Positions 27,479-36,219 of a stretch of DNA of 64,000 nt are shown in pieces. The DNA lies in NCBI GenBank assembly GCA_009910795.1, contig VMEE01000081.1, positions 53,321-117,320 of the forward strand. Reading direction: 5' to 3'. Source of the DNA: Dehalobacter sp. CP (GTDB taxonomy: Bacteria > Bacillota_B > Desulfitobacteriia > Desulfitobacteriales > Syntrophobotulaceae). How positions within the stretch are numbered: the stretch's first letter is position 1; every line of letters begins with the position of its first letter. Under the pieces are notes generated by a model. It was not told the DNA's origin and searched no databases. It saw only the letters and a program-made list of their open reading frames with translations. The position numbers were made by a program, and so were the translations under genes.

Positions 27479-27507
27479 GCTGCTGACAAATTTGTTAGCA
27501 GCTTTTT
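27479..27507 (+). terminator. Terminator of the der-plsY-gpsA operon
   Basis: GCTGCT (27479-27484) pairs with AGCAGC (27497-27502), and ACAA with TTGT inside extends the stem; TTTTT follows. Confidence 0.8.
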
Positions 27508-27533
27508 GCTTTGCTTACTTCTTTTAGTTTAAT

Positions 27534-27713
27534 TTAGTTTGCTTTGACGCGCCCTGAGATCCGATGCGGTTCATCCTCCCGGCTGTTCTTCACAATATAT
27601 ATTTCCAATGCCTTGTGACAAAGAAATCCGAGTTTGATACATAATACCAGGAAAAAGATCCCGAGCATAAGCATGATGATGGTTCCAATAATGATTAACA
27701 GTGACGAGATCAT
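27534..27713 (-). CDS. Small membrane protein (59 aa)
   Basis: The minus-strand frame has GGAGG ten bases before ATG 27713. The product is one long hydrophobic helix (MISSLLIIIGTIIMLMLGI and on), then a cysteine-bearing second hydrophobic segment and a charged tail ending RVKAN. It lies alone between gpsA and spoIVA. Small membrane proteins in this position occur in spore formers, but no family is recognised. Confidence 0.5.
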   Translation of the reverse strand: MISSLLIIIGTIIMLMLGIFFLVLCIKLGFLCHKALEIYIVKNSREDEPHRISGRVKAN

Positions 27714-27965
27714 ATTCAGCACACCTCCGTTTTGTTGTGGATACTGTGTTCTTGCCTATATGTATTGCAAATAGCGGAAGATATTCTTGAGTCCTCAGAA
27801 AAAATGGATAAATAATTTAGACATAATTTCATTATTTCTTCAATATAAATATAATGCTTGAGGTGCTAGTCCTGTTGTTAAGTGTGAGAAGACAAAACAA
27901 GCAAAAAAAGTAGATTTCAGGTCCTTGCTGGAAGGACAGCACACTAAAAGGGAGGGAAAAGATCT

Positions 27966-29447
27966 ATGCAAAACTATGATATTTTCAGCGATATTGCTGA
28001 AAGGACAGGAGGGGATATTTATTTCGGTGTTGTCGGTCCCGTCAGGACTGGAAAATCTACATTTATTAAACGTTTCATGGAACTCCTGGTCTTGCCGAAC
28101 ATAGCTAATGTATTTGAGCGGGAAAGAGCACGGGATGAACTTCCGCAAAGCGGTGCGGGCCGCCGAATCACAACGACGGAGCCCAAGTTTATTCCTTCTG
28201 AGGCAGTTGAAGTTATTTTGAAGGATACGATTCACATGAATGTCAGAATGGTGGACTGTGTTGGATACGCTGTGAATGGTGCACTTGGTTATGAGGGGGA
28301 AGAAGATGAGCCGCGAATGGTCCATACCCCCTGGAATGAGGAACCGATTCCTTTTGAGGAAGCGGCTGAAATAGGTACCCGCAAAGTGATTACCGACCAT
28401 TCTACCTTGGGCATCGCCATCACGACAGACGGATCGATATCCGAAATTCCAAGAGAAAACTATCTTGAGGCGGAGCAACGGGTCGTTTCTGAACTGAAGG
28501 AAATAGGCAAACCATTTATTCTGCTGCTGAATACGACCAAACCCTACGCGGAAAGCACCATGGAGCTATGCCGCGGCCTGGAGCAGGAATACCAGGTACC
28601 GGTCATTCCGGTAGACTGCATGGAAATGAACTTAAATGACATTTCTCAGATCCTTGAGGAAATTCTGTATGAGTTCCCTGTTGCCGAAGTCAATATTGAA
28701 CTTCCCAAGTGGGTTGAAGAACTGGACCTTTCCCATCCTATCCGGGCCGAGTTTGAGAACGTCATTCAAAAGTCGGTTGGGGATATCAAGCGGATCAGGG
28801 ATATCGATCATGCCCTGGAGATATTGTCTGAATGTCCGCATTCCAAAGACATTATTCTGAAAGAGACCGATCTCGGAACGGGCCATGCCGAAATTGAGAT
28901 TACCACCGAAAAAGATCTGTTTAAACAAGTCCTGGAACAGCTGACGGGAATTAATATTGAAGGCGATCATACGCTTTTAAGAATGATTTTGGATTATAGC
29001 AAAGCCAAAAAAGAATGGGATAAACTCTCGAAAGCTTTTGAAGAAGTCAAAACAAACGGCTACGGTGTTGTCACACCGCAACTGGACGAAATGTTTCTGG
29101 AAGAGCCTGAACTGGTCAAATCCGGTGGTCATTTCGGAATCAAGCTTAAAGCAAGCGCACCGTCCCTGCATATTCTGAGGGCGGATGTCACGACGGAAAT
29201 AACGCCGCTGATCGGGACCGAAAAGCAGGCGGAGGAACTTGTCAGGTATATGTTGGAAGAATTTGAGTCTGATCCGAAGAAGCTATGGGGGTCCAACATT
29301 TTTGGCAAGTCCCTGCATGACTTGGTCAGAGAAGGAATTCAGAACAAGCTTTACAAAATGCCGGACAATGTCCAGATCAAACTGCAGGATACGCTGCAGC
29401 GTATCGTGAATGAAGGACACGGCGGTCTGATCTGCATCATCATTTAG
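27966..29447 (+). CDS. spoIVA: Stage IV sporulation protein A, coat morphogenetic ATPase
   Basis: The 493-residue protein is the coat basement-layer ATPase. It has the Walker A loop GPVRTGKSTFIKRFMEL near residue 24, the VDCVGYAVNGALGYE switch region, and the hydrophobic C-terminal GGLICIII that binds SpoVM-marked membrane. Length and order fit SpoIVA throughout. AGGGAGGG precedes the ATG. Expression is expected from sigma-E in the mother cell; I could not identify a clear sigma-E site. A strong terminator follows. Confidence 0.97.
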   Translation: MQNYDIFSDIAERTGGDIYFGVVGPVRTGKSTFIKRFMELLVLPNIANVFERERARDELPQSGAGRRITTTEPKFIPSEAVEVILKDTIHMNVRMVDCVGYAVNGALGYEGEEDEPRMVHTPWNEEPIPFEEAAEIGTRKVITDHSTLGIAITTDGSISEIPRENYLEAEQRVVSELKEIGKPFILLLNTTKPYAESTMELCRGLEQEYQVPVIPVDCMEMNLNDISQILEEILYEFPVAEVNIELPKWVEELDLSHPIRAEFENVIQKSVGDIKRIRDIDHALEILSECPHSKDIILKETDLGTGHAEIEITTEKDLFKQVLEQLTGINIEGDHTLLRMILDYSKAKKEWDKLSKAFEEVKTNGYGVVTPQLDEMFLEEPELVKSGGHFGIKLKASAPSLHILRADVTTEITPLIGTEKQAEELVRYMLEEFESDPKKLWGSNIFGKSLHDLVREGIQNKLYKMPDNVQIKLQDTLQRIVNEGHGGLICIII

Positions 29448-29481
29448 AGGCGCATGAACAGATTTTTATCTTCGTTTTTTC

Positions 29482-29525
29482 AAAGAAAGGGAAAGCCCCA
29501 CATGAGGCTTTCCCTTTCTTTGATT
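29482..29525 (+). terminator. Strong terminator of spoIVA
   Basis: AAAGAAAGGGAAAGCC (29482-29497), eight-base loop, and its exact complement at 29506-29521. Confidence 0.85.
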
Positions 29526-29532
29526 AATCTGG

Positions 29533-29562
29533 TTGTCAAAACCGTCAGAAAATGATTATAAT
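29533..29562 (+). promoter_or_regulatory. Sigma-A promoter of the ACT-domain gene
   Basis: TTGTCA (29533-29538), 18-bp spacer, TATAAT (29557-29562). It overlaps the upstream ATG at 29552 and so argues for the later GTG start at 29603. Confidence 0.7.
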
Positions 29563-29602
29563 AGATGAAACAGCATACAAAAAAAGTTGGGAGCTGAATT
29601 GT

Positions 29603-30049
29603 GTGAGCAAACAGAAAAAGGATTTTCTGTTGGTAAGCAAGGGGATTCTTCCTGAGGCGATTACAAAAACAGCTCAGGCTAAAGAACTTTTGGCGAAATT
29701 TGATGTGCTGACCGTGAATGAAGCCTGTGAGAGAGTCGAAATAAGCCGGAGCGCATTTTATAAATATAAAGACGGAGTTTTTCCGTTTTATGAAGCAAGT
29801 AAAGAAAAGATGATTACGCTATCCTTGCTGCTGATGGACAAAGCAGGGATCTTGTCGAATGTTTTAAACTATGTCGCCTCCGTCTCCGGAAATATCATTA
29901 CCATCAATCAGGGGATTCCGCTGCAGGGGATTGCTAATGTTTCCATTTCGATCGAAACAGAAAAAATGGAAGAAACTGTGGAAAGCCTGGTGTCAAATCT
30001 GGGTGAGCTGGATGGCGTACGTAAAATCGAATTGATTGCTAAAAGTTGA
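29603..30049 (+). CDS. pheB: ACT domain protein, PheB/UPF0735 family
   Basis: The 148-residue product has an N-terminal DNA-binding-like helix-turn-helix (NEACERVEISRSAFYKYKDGVFP) and a C-terminal ACT domain (GILSNVLNYVASVSGNIITINQ) that would bind an amino acid. GTG 29603 follows GGGAGCTG and agrees with the promoter position. Members are often called chorismate mutase-like or PheB, but evidence for catalysis is weak; an amino-acid-sensing regulator is equally likely. The tRNA-Pro gene follows on the same strand. Confidence 0.85.
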   Translation: MSKQKKDFLLVSKGILPEAITKTAQAKELLAKFDVLTVNEACERVEISRSAFYKYKDGVFPFYEASKEKMITLSLLLMDKAGILSNVLNYVASVSGNIITINQGIPLQGIANVSISIETEKMEETVESLVSNLGELDGVRKIELIAKS

Positions 30050-30143
30050 AATGCGCCAATGTGATTTGTTTTTTGCCGAATTTTGCTTGATTTTTTACCC
30101 CCGGTATGATAAATTGTATTAGTGTTTCGCAAGGGACGGATGT

Positions 30144-30220
30144 CGGGGCGTAGCTCAGCTTGGTAGAGCGCTACCTTGGGGTGGTAGAGGCCGCACGTTC
30201 AAGTCGTGTCGCTCCGACCA
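30144..30220 (+). tRNA. tRNA-Pro (GGG)
   Basis: The 77-nt cloverleaf has a CGGGGCG/CGCTCCG acceptor stem (one G-U), a CTACC TTGGGGT GGTAG anticodon arm giving anticodon GGG with G37, a GCACG/CGTGT T-stem around TTCAAGT, and an encoded CCA end. Confidence 0.95.
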
Positions 30221-30227
30221 GTAAAAT

Positions 30228-30249
30228 AAAGCCTTTCGGGGCTTTTTTT
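30228..30249 (+). terminator. Terminator of tRNA-Pro
   Basis: AAAGCC, six-base loop, GGCTTT then TTTT directly after the tRNA. Confidence 0.85.
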
Positions 30250-30809
30250 GTTGCCCGGAAAGGCGAAAATGACCGTGTAGTGTAAGTTTTAGTGCAATTT
30301 GAAATTATGCGTTTAAATGGGGTCTTTTTTGGGTGTAGATTTTTTTCTTTTAAACAAGCTGTTTAAACTAATTGCAGCCTGTTTTTTATTTCCGGCATTG
30401 TTCGGGTCCTTCTTCCGGGACTCCTGAGGGGATCACCGCCTGGGTGTATGTCAAATTGCGCACTGGTGCGTAATTTGAGTTGCCGTCGGAAGCATCGGGC
30501 AGCTTGCTTCCTTAAGCAAGGCCTTGGCCACCGTCAATCGCCTTCCAATCTTGACGGTTGCGGCAAGGTAGATCTTCCCAGTCTGGTATTTGATCATGTT
30601 AATTTCATATCCACACTCCTTGGCAATTGGGTTATAATTTACCGGTTATTTGGAAAATAGGAGAAATTATTTCTCGAACATACAGGCTTAGGGCAGACAA
30701 GAGGGGAATACATACAATAGCGAGAAGTAAGCATAGTCCGGATGGAGAAAGGGCATGCTATTCAGGAAGCACCTATATTCAAGCAGCAAACGATGAAAGG
30801 ATAGCCGGC
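30250..30809. other. 560-base region without a confident gene; several hairpins
   Basis: No supported gene was found. The stretch 30340-30600 contains nested inverted repeats: TCAAATT-G-CGCAC at 30451-30463 with its complement at 30466-30478, CTTGCTT-CCTT-AAGCAAG inside 30500-30525, and an imperfect CCTTGGCCACCGTCAA hairpin around 30519-30567. On the minus strand AAGGAG precedes an ATG whose frame stops after four codons, then a second frame continues for about 47 codons, which could be a decayed gene end. The sequence is more GC-rich and structured than ordinary intergenic DNA here. Confidence 0.4.
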
Positions 30810-30941
30810 ATGGGAAAACATAAAAAGAATGCAAGAGCCAAATCGTCTCTGACGGTAAGTGATCCGCATTTTACAGATTATGATGTTCAAAAGGAACGTA
30901 ATATCCAACAGACACAAGCCGACAAACCGAGCCATTCCTGA
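30810..30941 (+). CDS. Small basic hydrophilic protein (43 aa)
   Basis: ATG 30810 follows AAAGGA at a normal distance and opens a 43-codon frame with a strong hairpin after the stop. The product (MGKHKKNARAKSSLTVSDPH and on) is lysine-rich at the start and has a glutamine/threonine-rich tail, without hydrophobic segments. It resembles small spore-associated proteins in composition only. A longer frame from 30627 exists but lacks a ribosome-binding site. Confidence 0.45.
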   Translation: MGKHKKNARAKSSLTVSDPHFTDYDVQKERNIQQTQADKPSHS

Positions 30942-30957
30942 AACGAAGATACTGATC

Positions 30958-30985
30958 ATAATCCGGGGAAACCCGGATTATTTAT
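30958..30985 (+). terminator. Terminator after the 43-aa gene
   Basis: ATAATCCGGG, GAAA tetraloop, CCCGGATTAT; a 10-bp perfect stem with a short TTAT tail. Confidence 0.6.
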
Positions 30986-31037
30986 GTATGTGATTTATTT
31001 AGGACATTTTTTTATGATTTCCAATGATTATTATTTA

Positions 31038-31065
31038 TTGATGATATTGATAAATGATTTATAAT
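31038..31065 (+). promoter_or_regulatory. Sigma-A promoter of the toprim gene
   Basis: TTGATG (31038-31043), 16-bp spacer, TATAAT (31060-31065). Confidence 0.6.
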
Positions 31066-31152
31066 AAGAGAAACATATAAAGCAGATCAGGAATACCGGA
31101 TACAGGATAAAGGATATCGGCAAACAAATCTTGGACAAAAAGAAGTGATGAA

Positions 31153-31482
31153 ATGAATAAAGCCATTATTGTTGAAGGGAAGACAGACAGGGAACAGCTG
31201 CTGAAGGTACTGGACGAACCTGTTGAAATCATCTGTACGTACGGAACTATTAATCAAACGAACCTTGAAAGGCTCATTGACGAAGAGAAATATGATGAGA
31301 TTTATGTGTTGGTCGATGCGGACGAGCCGGGAAATAAGCTCAGGCGGAGCATCAAAAATATTTTTCCGAATGCCCGGCATATGTATACCAGAAGAATATA
31401 CCGAGAGGTGGCATCAACCCCGCTTGAGGAAATATATAATATTTTGAAAAATGCTCACTTTGACGTGAAAGAAATACCTTAA
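31153..31482 (+). CDS. Small stand-alone toprim domain protein
   Basis: The 109-residue protein is little more than a toprim fold: IIVEGKTDRE holds the catalytic glutamate, and VLVDADEPGNKLRRS the DxD motif. It resembles the short YusF-type toprim proteins of bacilli and the N-terminal part of RNase M5 (RnmV). RnmV is about 180 residues, so this is not a full 5S maturase. A nicking or RNA-cleaving activity is inferred only from the fold. Confidence 0.8.
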   Translation: MNKAIIVEGKTDREQLLKVLDEPVEIICTYGTINQTNLERLIDEEKYDEIYVLVDADEPGNKLRRSIKNIFPNARHMYTRRIYREVASTPLEEIYNILKNAHFDVKEIP

Positions 31483-31585
31483 AGAGAAATCCAGCCTTGT
31501 AACAAAAAAAGGTAACAAAAAACATTAATAATCCCCAAAAAATATCAAAATTCGCTTGTGTTATTCTTCACTTTCTGATATTATC

Positions 31586-31615
31586 TTGATAAAGTAGTAT
31601 ATACAAATATATATA
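31586..31615 (+). promoter_or_regulatory. Candidate promoter upstream of etfB
   Basis: TTGATA (31586-31591), 18-bp spacer, TATATA (31610-31615). The -10 box lies inside the 28-bp palindrome at 31598-31625. The transcript would carry a leader of about 240 bases. Confidence 0.45.
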
Positions 31616-31625
31616 TTTGTATATA
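31598..31625. promoter_or_regulatory. Perfect 28-bp palindrome over the etfB promoter
   Basis: The left half TATATACAAATATA is the exact reverse complement of the right half. Its position over the -10 element suggests an operator, but AT-only palindromes can also be structural. Confidence 0.5.
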
Positions 31626-31676
31626 TAAATATGTTTCTTGTTTCTTATTAGGTATTTTAAGGGGTTGATCCTTAAT

Positions 31677-31724
31677 AAATTTTCACAATATTTTGAAAAA
31701 CATTTATTGTGAAAATTTTCACTA
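31677..31724. promoter_or_regulatory. Inverted repeat with Rex-like operator upstream of etfB
   Basis: AAATTTTCACAATA (31677-31690) is exactly complementary to 31705-31718. The right copy forms TTGTGAAAATTTTCACTA (31707-31724), which matches the Rex consensus TTGTGAnnnnnnTCACAA except for one base in the last half-site. Rex senses NADH/NAD+ and commonly controls etf, bcd and hydrogenase genes. Confidence 0.5.
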
Positions 31725-31867
31725 TTTGTATTAGATACATGCATGGGCTAGAACTACCAACAGAATGTAACTAAGATTCATTATTTGGTCAGAAGAGGGA
31801 CTCAATCATTATTTTATAAATACTCTCAGTTTTTTTGTATTAATGTAAAAAGCAACGCAAGGAAAGG

Positions 31868-32665
31868 ATGAAGAAAGTGGAAATCGTTGTTTGTATTAAA
31901 CAAGTACCTGATACTACAGAAGTAAAGATTGATCCGGTTAAAAACACGTTAATCCGTGACGGTGTTCCGAGTATCGTAAATCCGTTTGACGAATATGCGG
32001 CTGAAGCTGCTATTAAAATAAAAGAACAATACGGCGGTAAAGTGACCGTCTTAACCATGGGACCGCCACAGGCGGTATCTGCGCTGCGCAAATGTCTGGC
32101 AATGGGCGCGGATGAAGCAGTACTGATCAGTGACCGGGCGTTTGCAGGCGCCGATACTTGGGCTACTTCCTATTCGCTGGCCAGAGCCATTGAAAAAATC
32201 GGCAAACCGGATATCATCTTCTGCGGAAAAATGGCCATTGACGGAGATACCGCCCAGGTAGGGCCTGGTATTGCCGAGCATTTACATCTTCCCCAAACAA
32301 CCTATGTTCAAAAAATCAGAGAAGTCCATGAGGATCATCTCGTTGTTGAACGCGCCTTTGAAGGCGGATTTGAAGTGATCAAAGTTCAATTGCCTGCGGT
32401 CATCGCAGTCGATAAAGCAATCGGCGAACCAAGGTATCCGAGTGTTAAAGGTTCGATCAAAGCTTCAAGAATGCCGGTATCAACTTGGTCAGCTGCCGAT
32501 ATTGACGCTCCTGCCGAAAAGACCGGACTTAACGGCTCCTGCACCCAGGTTATGCAGATCTTCACGCCTGAAGTTAAAATTCAGAGTGAAATGCTTAAAG
32601 GTGAAACAGACGAACAATTATGCAATTTGCTGATTAAGAAGCTGCAGGCTGCCGAAATCATATAA
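31868..32665 (+). CDS. etfB: Electron transfer flavoprotein beta subunit
   Basis: The 265-residue FixA/EtfB subunit binds AMP or FAD and pairs with EtfA. CIKQVPDTTEVKIDP, NPFDEYAAEAAI and the KMAIDGDTAQVGPGIAEHL loop are conserved. ATG 31868 follows AAGGAAAGG closely; GTG 31877 is an alternative. It heads a three-gene unit with etfA (14-base gap) and a membrane Fe-S oxidoreductase. No acyl-CoA or lactate dehydrogenase lies beside it, so its electron donor is encoded elsewhere. Upstream palindromes suggest redox-dependent control. Confidence 0.93.
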   Translation: MKKVEIVVCIKQVPDTTEVKIDPVKNTLIRDGVPSIVNPFDEYAAEAAIKIKEQYGGKVTVLTMGPPQAVSALRKCLAMGADEAVLISDRAFAGADTWATSYSLARAIEKIGKPDIIFCGKMAIDGDTAQVGPGIAEHLHLPQTTYVQKIREVHEDHLVVERAFEGGFEVIKVQLPAVIAVDKAIGEPRYPSVKGSIKASRMPVSTWSAADIDAPAEKTGLNGSCTQVMQIFTPEVKIQSEMLKGETDEQLCNLLIKKLQAAEII

Positions 32666-32679
32666 GGAGGAGCAGGAAA

Positions 32680-33876
32680 ATGAGTGTAAAGATCCTAGAA
32701 AATCAATGTAATGGCTGCGGCGCTTGTGTTGATAGATGTCCTTTCGGTGCTATAGAGATCGTAGCTGGCATCGCAAAATTAAAGGAAAATTGTACCGGCT
32801 GCGGAGCCTGCGGCAAAGCCTGTCCGAACAATGCCATAGAAGTTACCAAAAAAGCCAAAAAAGCTTCTAAAAACAACGATGAATACAAAGGGGTATGGGT
32901 CTTTATCGAACAACGCAACGGCAAGATTGACACCGTAGCGCTCGAGCTGCTTAGCGAAGGCCGCAAGTTGGCCAATGAGCTGAAGGTGGAACTGGCCGGC
33001 GTGCTTCTTGGTGAAAATGTTGACGAATTGACTAAAGAGTGTTTTGCTTACGGCGCTGAAAAAGTCTATCTGGTAGACGGCCCTGTGTTTAAGGATTATC
33101 GTACCGATTCCTATACGGATGCGATTGTTGAAATTATTAATCAATATAAACCGGAGATTCTGCTGTTTGGCGCGACCAATAACGGACGTGATTTTGCAGC
33201 ACGTATCGCAGTCAGGATTACCACCGGCCTTACGGCGGATTGCACCGCTCTTTCCATTGATCCGGAAACACGGCTTTTAAGACAGAGCCGGCCTGCATTT
33301 GGTGGCAATGTTATGGCGACCATTCTTTGCCCGAATCATCGTCCGCAGATGGCCACGGTCCGTCCGAAGGTTATGAAAATGGATGAGCCCGATTACAGCC
33401 GGACAGGTGAAGTTATCCGCTGTGAAAGCTCCGTCAAAGAAGCGGATATGACCACCAGGATTTTAGATATTATCCAAAGCATATCTCACACCGTCAATCT
33501 GCAGGATGCTGAGATTATTGTTTCCGGCGGCAGAGGCATAGGCGGTCCGGAAAATTACCGTTTGATTGAGGAACTTGCTGAAGCCCTTGGCGGCGTAGCC
33601 GGGGCATCTCGTGCAGCAGTTGATGCAGGATGGGTTCCGCATTACCGTCAGGTAGGACAGACTGGAAAAACGGTTTCCCCGAAACTTTATATTGCCTGTG
33701 GTATCTCAGGCGCTATTCAGCATCTGGCCGGAATGAATACTTCCGAAATCGTTGTTGCAATTAACAATGATCCCGAAGCTCCCATTTTCAACATCGCGAC
33801 CTATGGTCTTGTTGGGGATCTTCATCAAATTGTACCCATGCTGACCCAAAAGATCAAAACGTTAAAAAGGGCGTAA
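32680..33876 (+). CDS. etfA: EtfA with N-terminal 2x[4Fe-4S] ferredoxin domain
   Basis: The 398-residue alpha subunit carries an added N-terminal ferredoxin domain: CNGCGACVDRCP near residue 8 and CTGCGACGKACP near residue 38. The Etf part follows, ending with the FAD-binding signature (SGGRGIGGPENYRL, AGWVPHYRQVGQTGKTVSP, SGAIQHLAGM). The ferredoxin-fused form is typical of anaerobes, including bifurcating lactate or caffeoyl-CoA systems. AAGGAGGAG precedes the ATG. In this context it probably hands electrons to the downstream membrane protein. Confidence 0.94.
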   Translation: MSVKILENQCNGCGACVDRCPFGAIEIVAGIAKLKENCTGCGACGKACPNNAIEVTKKAKKASKNNDEYKGVWVFIEQRNGKIDTVALELLSEGRKLANELKVELAGVLLGENVDELTKECFAYGAEKVYLVDGPVFKDYRTDSYTDAIVEIINQYKPEILLFGATNNGRDFAARIAVRITTGLTADCTALSIDPETRLLRQSRPAFGGNVMATILCPNHRPQMATVRPKVMKMDEPDYSRTGEVIRCESSVKEADMTTRILDIIQSISHTVNLQDAEIIVSGGRGIGGPENYRLIEELAEALGGVAGASRAAVDAGWVPHYRQVGQTGKTVSPKLYIACGISGAIQHLAGMNTSEIVVAINNDPEAPIFNIATYGLVGDLHQIVPMLTQKIKTLKRA

Positions 33877-33945
33877 TAAACAATCTTTAAGGGCATAATG
33901 AACGATCTTTAATGATAAGATGATCTGGCTGACGGATAAAATAGG

Positions 33946-36018
33946 ATGAGTAGGAAAAGGAAGGTGTTAAGATTGCTTTCTTTAAAGCTGATTATATTTT
34001 TAGTACTGACAGGACTTGCAGTTTATGCGTTTGTTTACGCCTTAAATAAAAAAGTCCGTATTCTGACCTTAGGTGCGAAAGAAAACAGATTTGACAACCC
34101 GGGCAAACGTTTAAAGAATTTTATTGTGAACGTTTTATTGCAGGGCAAAATGCTCAGGGAATTTTACGGCTATATTCACTTGTTTATCTTCTGGGGATTC
34201 ATATTCATTGCCTTAGGAGAGATCCCGTTTATGATCGAAGGACTGTTCCCATCTGTCCATGTTCCATTGCTCGGAACAAGTCCCTACTTCTATCTAATTA
34301 AAGACATTCTGTCGACACTCGTATTTGTCGGTTTAATTATCGGTGTGATCAGAAGATGGATCGTCAAGCCTAAACGTCTCTATCGAACACCGGAAGCCGC
34401 GATCATCGTGATTCTGATCTTCTTGGTTATAGTCACTGAATGGCTGACCAGTGGAGCCAAAGTTGTCTTAGATGCAAACCCTGCCTATAATCTGGCCTTC
34501 ATCTATCATTTGTTTGCCGGACTTTACCAGGGCTACAGCGCTGAAACGCTCCGTGTCATCATTGAGATTTGCTGGTGGACCCATGTGCTGATCATTCTCG
34601 GGTTCCTGGTCTATATCCCGAACTCCAAGCACATGCATTTGTTGGCCTCGCCGTTCAATGGCTATTTTGCCACGTTGAAACCTGCCGGCGCTCAGATTCC
34701 GGCAATGGATCTGCTGGACGAAAAGGTTACGGAGTACGGTGTAGGAAGAATCGAAAACTTTACCTGGAAGCAACTGCTGGACTGCTTCGCGTGCGGAGAA
34801 TGTGGCCGTTGTATGGATAACTGTCCGGCCAATATCTCCGGCAAACCGCTGAATCCGAAAAAGCTCTTAAGCAGAGAGCTGAAGGATCATCTTTTGAAAA
34901 AAGGCGCTGAGATGACCAAGCTGGGCCTTAAATCCACAGCTGATTTAACAGCTGAAGATTTCAGGAAGATTGCCGAGGAGGACCGTGAGTGTGCGGAAAT
35001 ACTTCAAAAGCACCTAATCGGTGATGTCTTTACGCGCGATGAACTCTGGTCCTGTACGACCTGTTCAGCCTGTCAGGCTTTATGCCCGGTATCGAACGAA
35101 CATGTCAACAAGATCATTGATATGCGTCGGTATGAGGTGATGAATGAAAACAACTATGCACCTGAACTGCAGCTCGCTTTCCGTAATGTTGAAAGCAAAT
35201 ACAATCCGTGGGGTGTCAGCTGGAGCGAGCGTGCCGGCTGGGCCAAAGACCTTGATATTCCAGTCATGAAAACAGCAGAGAATCCGGAGTATCTATTCTG
35301 GGTCGGCTGTGCCGGTTCTTTCGACAACCGCGCGAAGAAGGTTTCCGTGGCTACTGCCAAAATTCTTAAGGCTGCCGGCGTCAACTTCGCGATCCTTGGC
35401 AGAGAAGAGAAATGCTGCGGTGATTTTGCCCGCCGTGCCGGCAACGAATATCTCTTCCAATTCATGGTCAAAGAAAATGTAGGCATCCTGAATAACTATG
35501 GCGTGAAGAAGATTATCACTACCTGTCCGCACTGCTTCAATACCCTGAAAAATGAGTATCCGGAACTTGGCGGCAATTATGAAGTGATTCATCATACCCA
35601 GTTCATTAACCAGCTTATCAGAGAAGGCAAGCTGAAACTGAATAAAGACGTTCAGCTGCCGGAACAAAAAATTGTATACCATGACTCCTGTTATCTCGGG
35701 CGCTACCAGCAGGAATATGATGCACCGAGAGCACTCTTCAATAGGATTCCAGGGGTTCAGCTCGTCGAGATGGACCGCAACCATGACAAGAGTTTTTGTT
35801 GCGGTGCGGGTGGAGCCAGAATGTGGATGGAAGAAAATCTGGGTGACCGTATCAACAACCTAAGAGTAGAACAAGCACTTTCCAAAGATCCTCAAGCCAT
35901 TGGCGCTAACTGCCCATACTGCATTACGATGCTGGAAGACGGCGTCAAAGATAAGGCTAAGCCTGATCAAAATGTTCACGTTGTCGATCCGGCCGAACTC
36001 ATTGCAAAAATGATCTAA
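33946..36018 (+). CDS. Membrane-anchored heterodisulfide-reductase-like Fe-S oxidoreductase (EMO type)
   Basis: The 690-residue protein has five or six N-terminal membrane helices (NarI/DsrM-like; residues about 10-225), two [4Fe-4S] motifs (CFACGECGRCMDNCP near 281, CTTCSACQALCP near 370) and two CCG domains (CCGDFARRAGNEY near 490, CCGAGGARMWMEE near 620) as in HdrD. Directly after etfBA this is the architecture proposed as Etf:menaquinone oxidoreductase in syntrophs and other anaerobes. ATG 33946 is used; TTG 33973 has a better AAGGAAGG site. A hairpin follows the stop. Confidence 0.9.
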   Translation: MSRKRKVLRLLSLKLIIFLVLTGLAVYAFVYALNKKVRILTLGAKENRFDNPGKRLKNFIVNVLLQGKMLREFYGYIHLFIFWGFIFIALGEIPFMIEGLFPSVHVPLLGTSPYFYLIKDILSTLVFVGLIIGVIRRWIVKPKRLYRTPEAAIIVILIFLVIVTEWLTSGAKVVLDANPAYNLAFIYHLFAGLYQGYSAETLRVIIEICWWTHVLIILGFLVYIPNSKHMHLLASPFNGYFATLKPAGAQIPAMDLLDEKVTEYGVGRIENFTWKQLLDCFACGECGRCMDNCPANISGKPLNPKKLLSRELKDHLLKKGAEMTKLGLKSTADLTAEDFRKIAEEDRECAEILQKHLIGDVFTRDELWSCTTCSACQALCPVSNEHVNKIIDMRRYEVMNENNYAPELQLAFRNVESKYNPWGVSWSERAGWAKDLDIPVMKTAENPEYLFWVGCAGSFDNRAKKVSVATAKILKAAGVNFAILGREEKCCGDFARRAGNEYLFQFMVKENVGILNNYGVKKIITTCPHCFNTLKNEYPELGGNYEVIHHTQFINQLIREGKLKLNKDVQLPEQKIVYHDSCYLGRYQQEYDAPRALFNRIPGVQLVEMDRNHDKSFCCGAGGARMWMEENLGDRINNLRVEQALSKDPQAIGANCPYCITMLEDGVKDKAKPDQNVHVVDPAELIAKMI

Positions 36019-36026
36019 CAAAAAAG

Positions 36027-36068
36027 ATAGACCTTTGGCAGTCTCGGGATTGCTAAAGGTCTATTTAC
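36027..36068. terminator. Terminator of the etfBA-oxidoreductase unit
   Basis: ATAGACCTTT (36027-36036) pairs with AAAGGTCTAT (36055-36064); A-rich before and T-rich after. Confidence 0.65.
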
Positions 36069-36219
36069 TTGATACAATACATACATTATGTATAGAATTA
36101 TGTCGTTTCTTGAATAATAGACAGAAACAACAGGGCAGGATTTTTATTTTTAATCACGAATAATGTAAAATAACACAGAACTATGTGGAATACTTAAGAT
36201 TTCTGGAGGGGAATCAAAG

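Noticed and set aside
27840..28478. A 212-codon minus-strand frame opposite spoIVA
   Set aside because: SpoIVA is certain on the plus strand; the antisense frame has no family features.
30448..30660. A 70-codon plus-strand frame in the hairpin-dense region after tRNA-Pro
   Set aside because: No ribosome-binding site, no family features, and it runs through inverted repeats.
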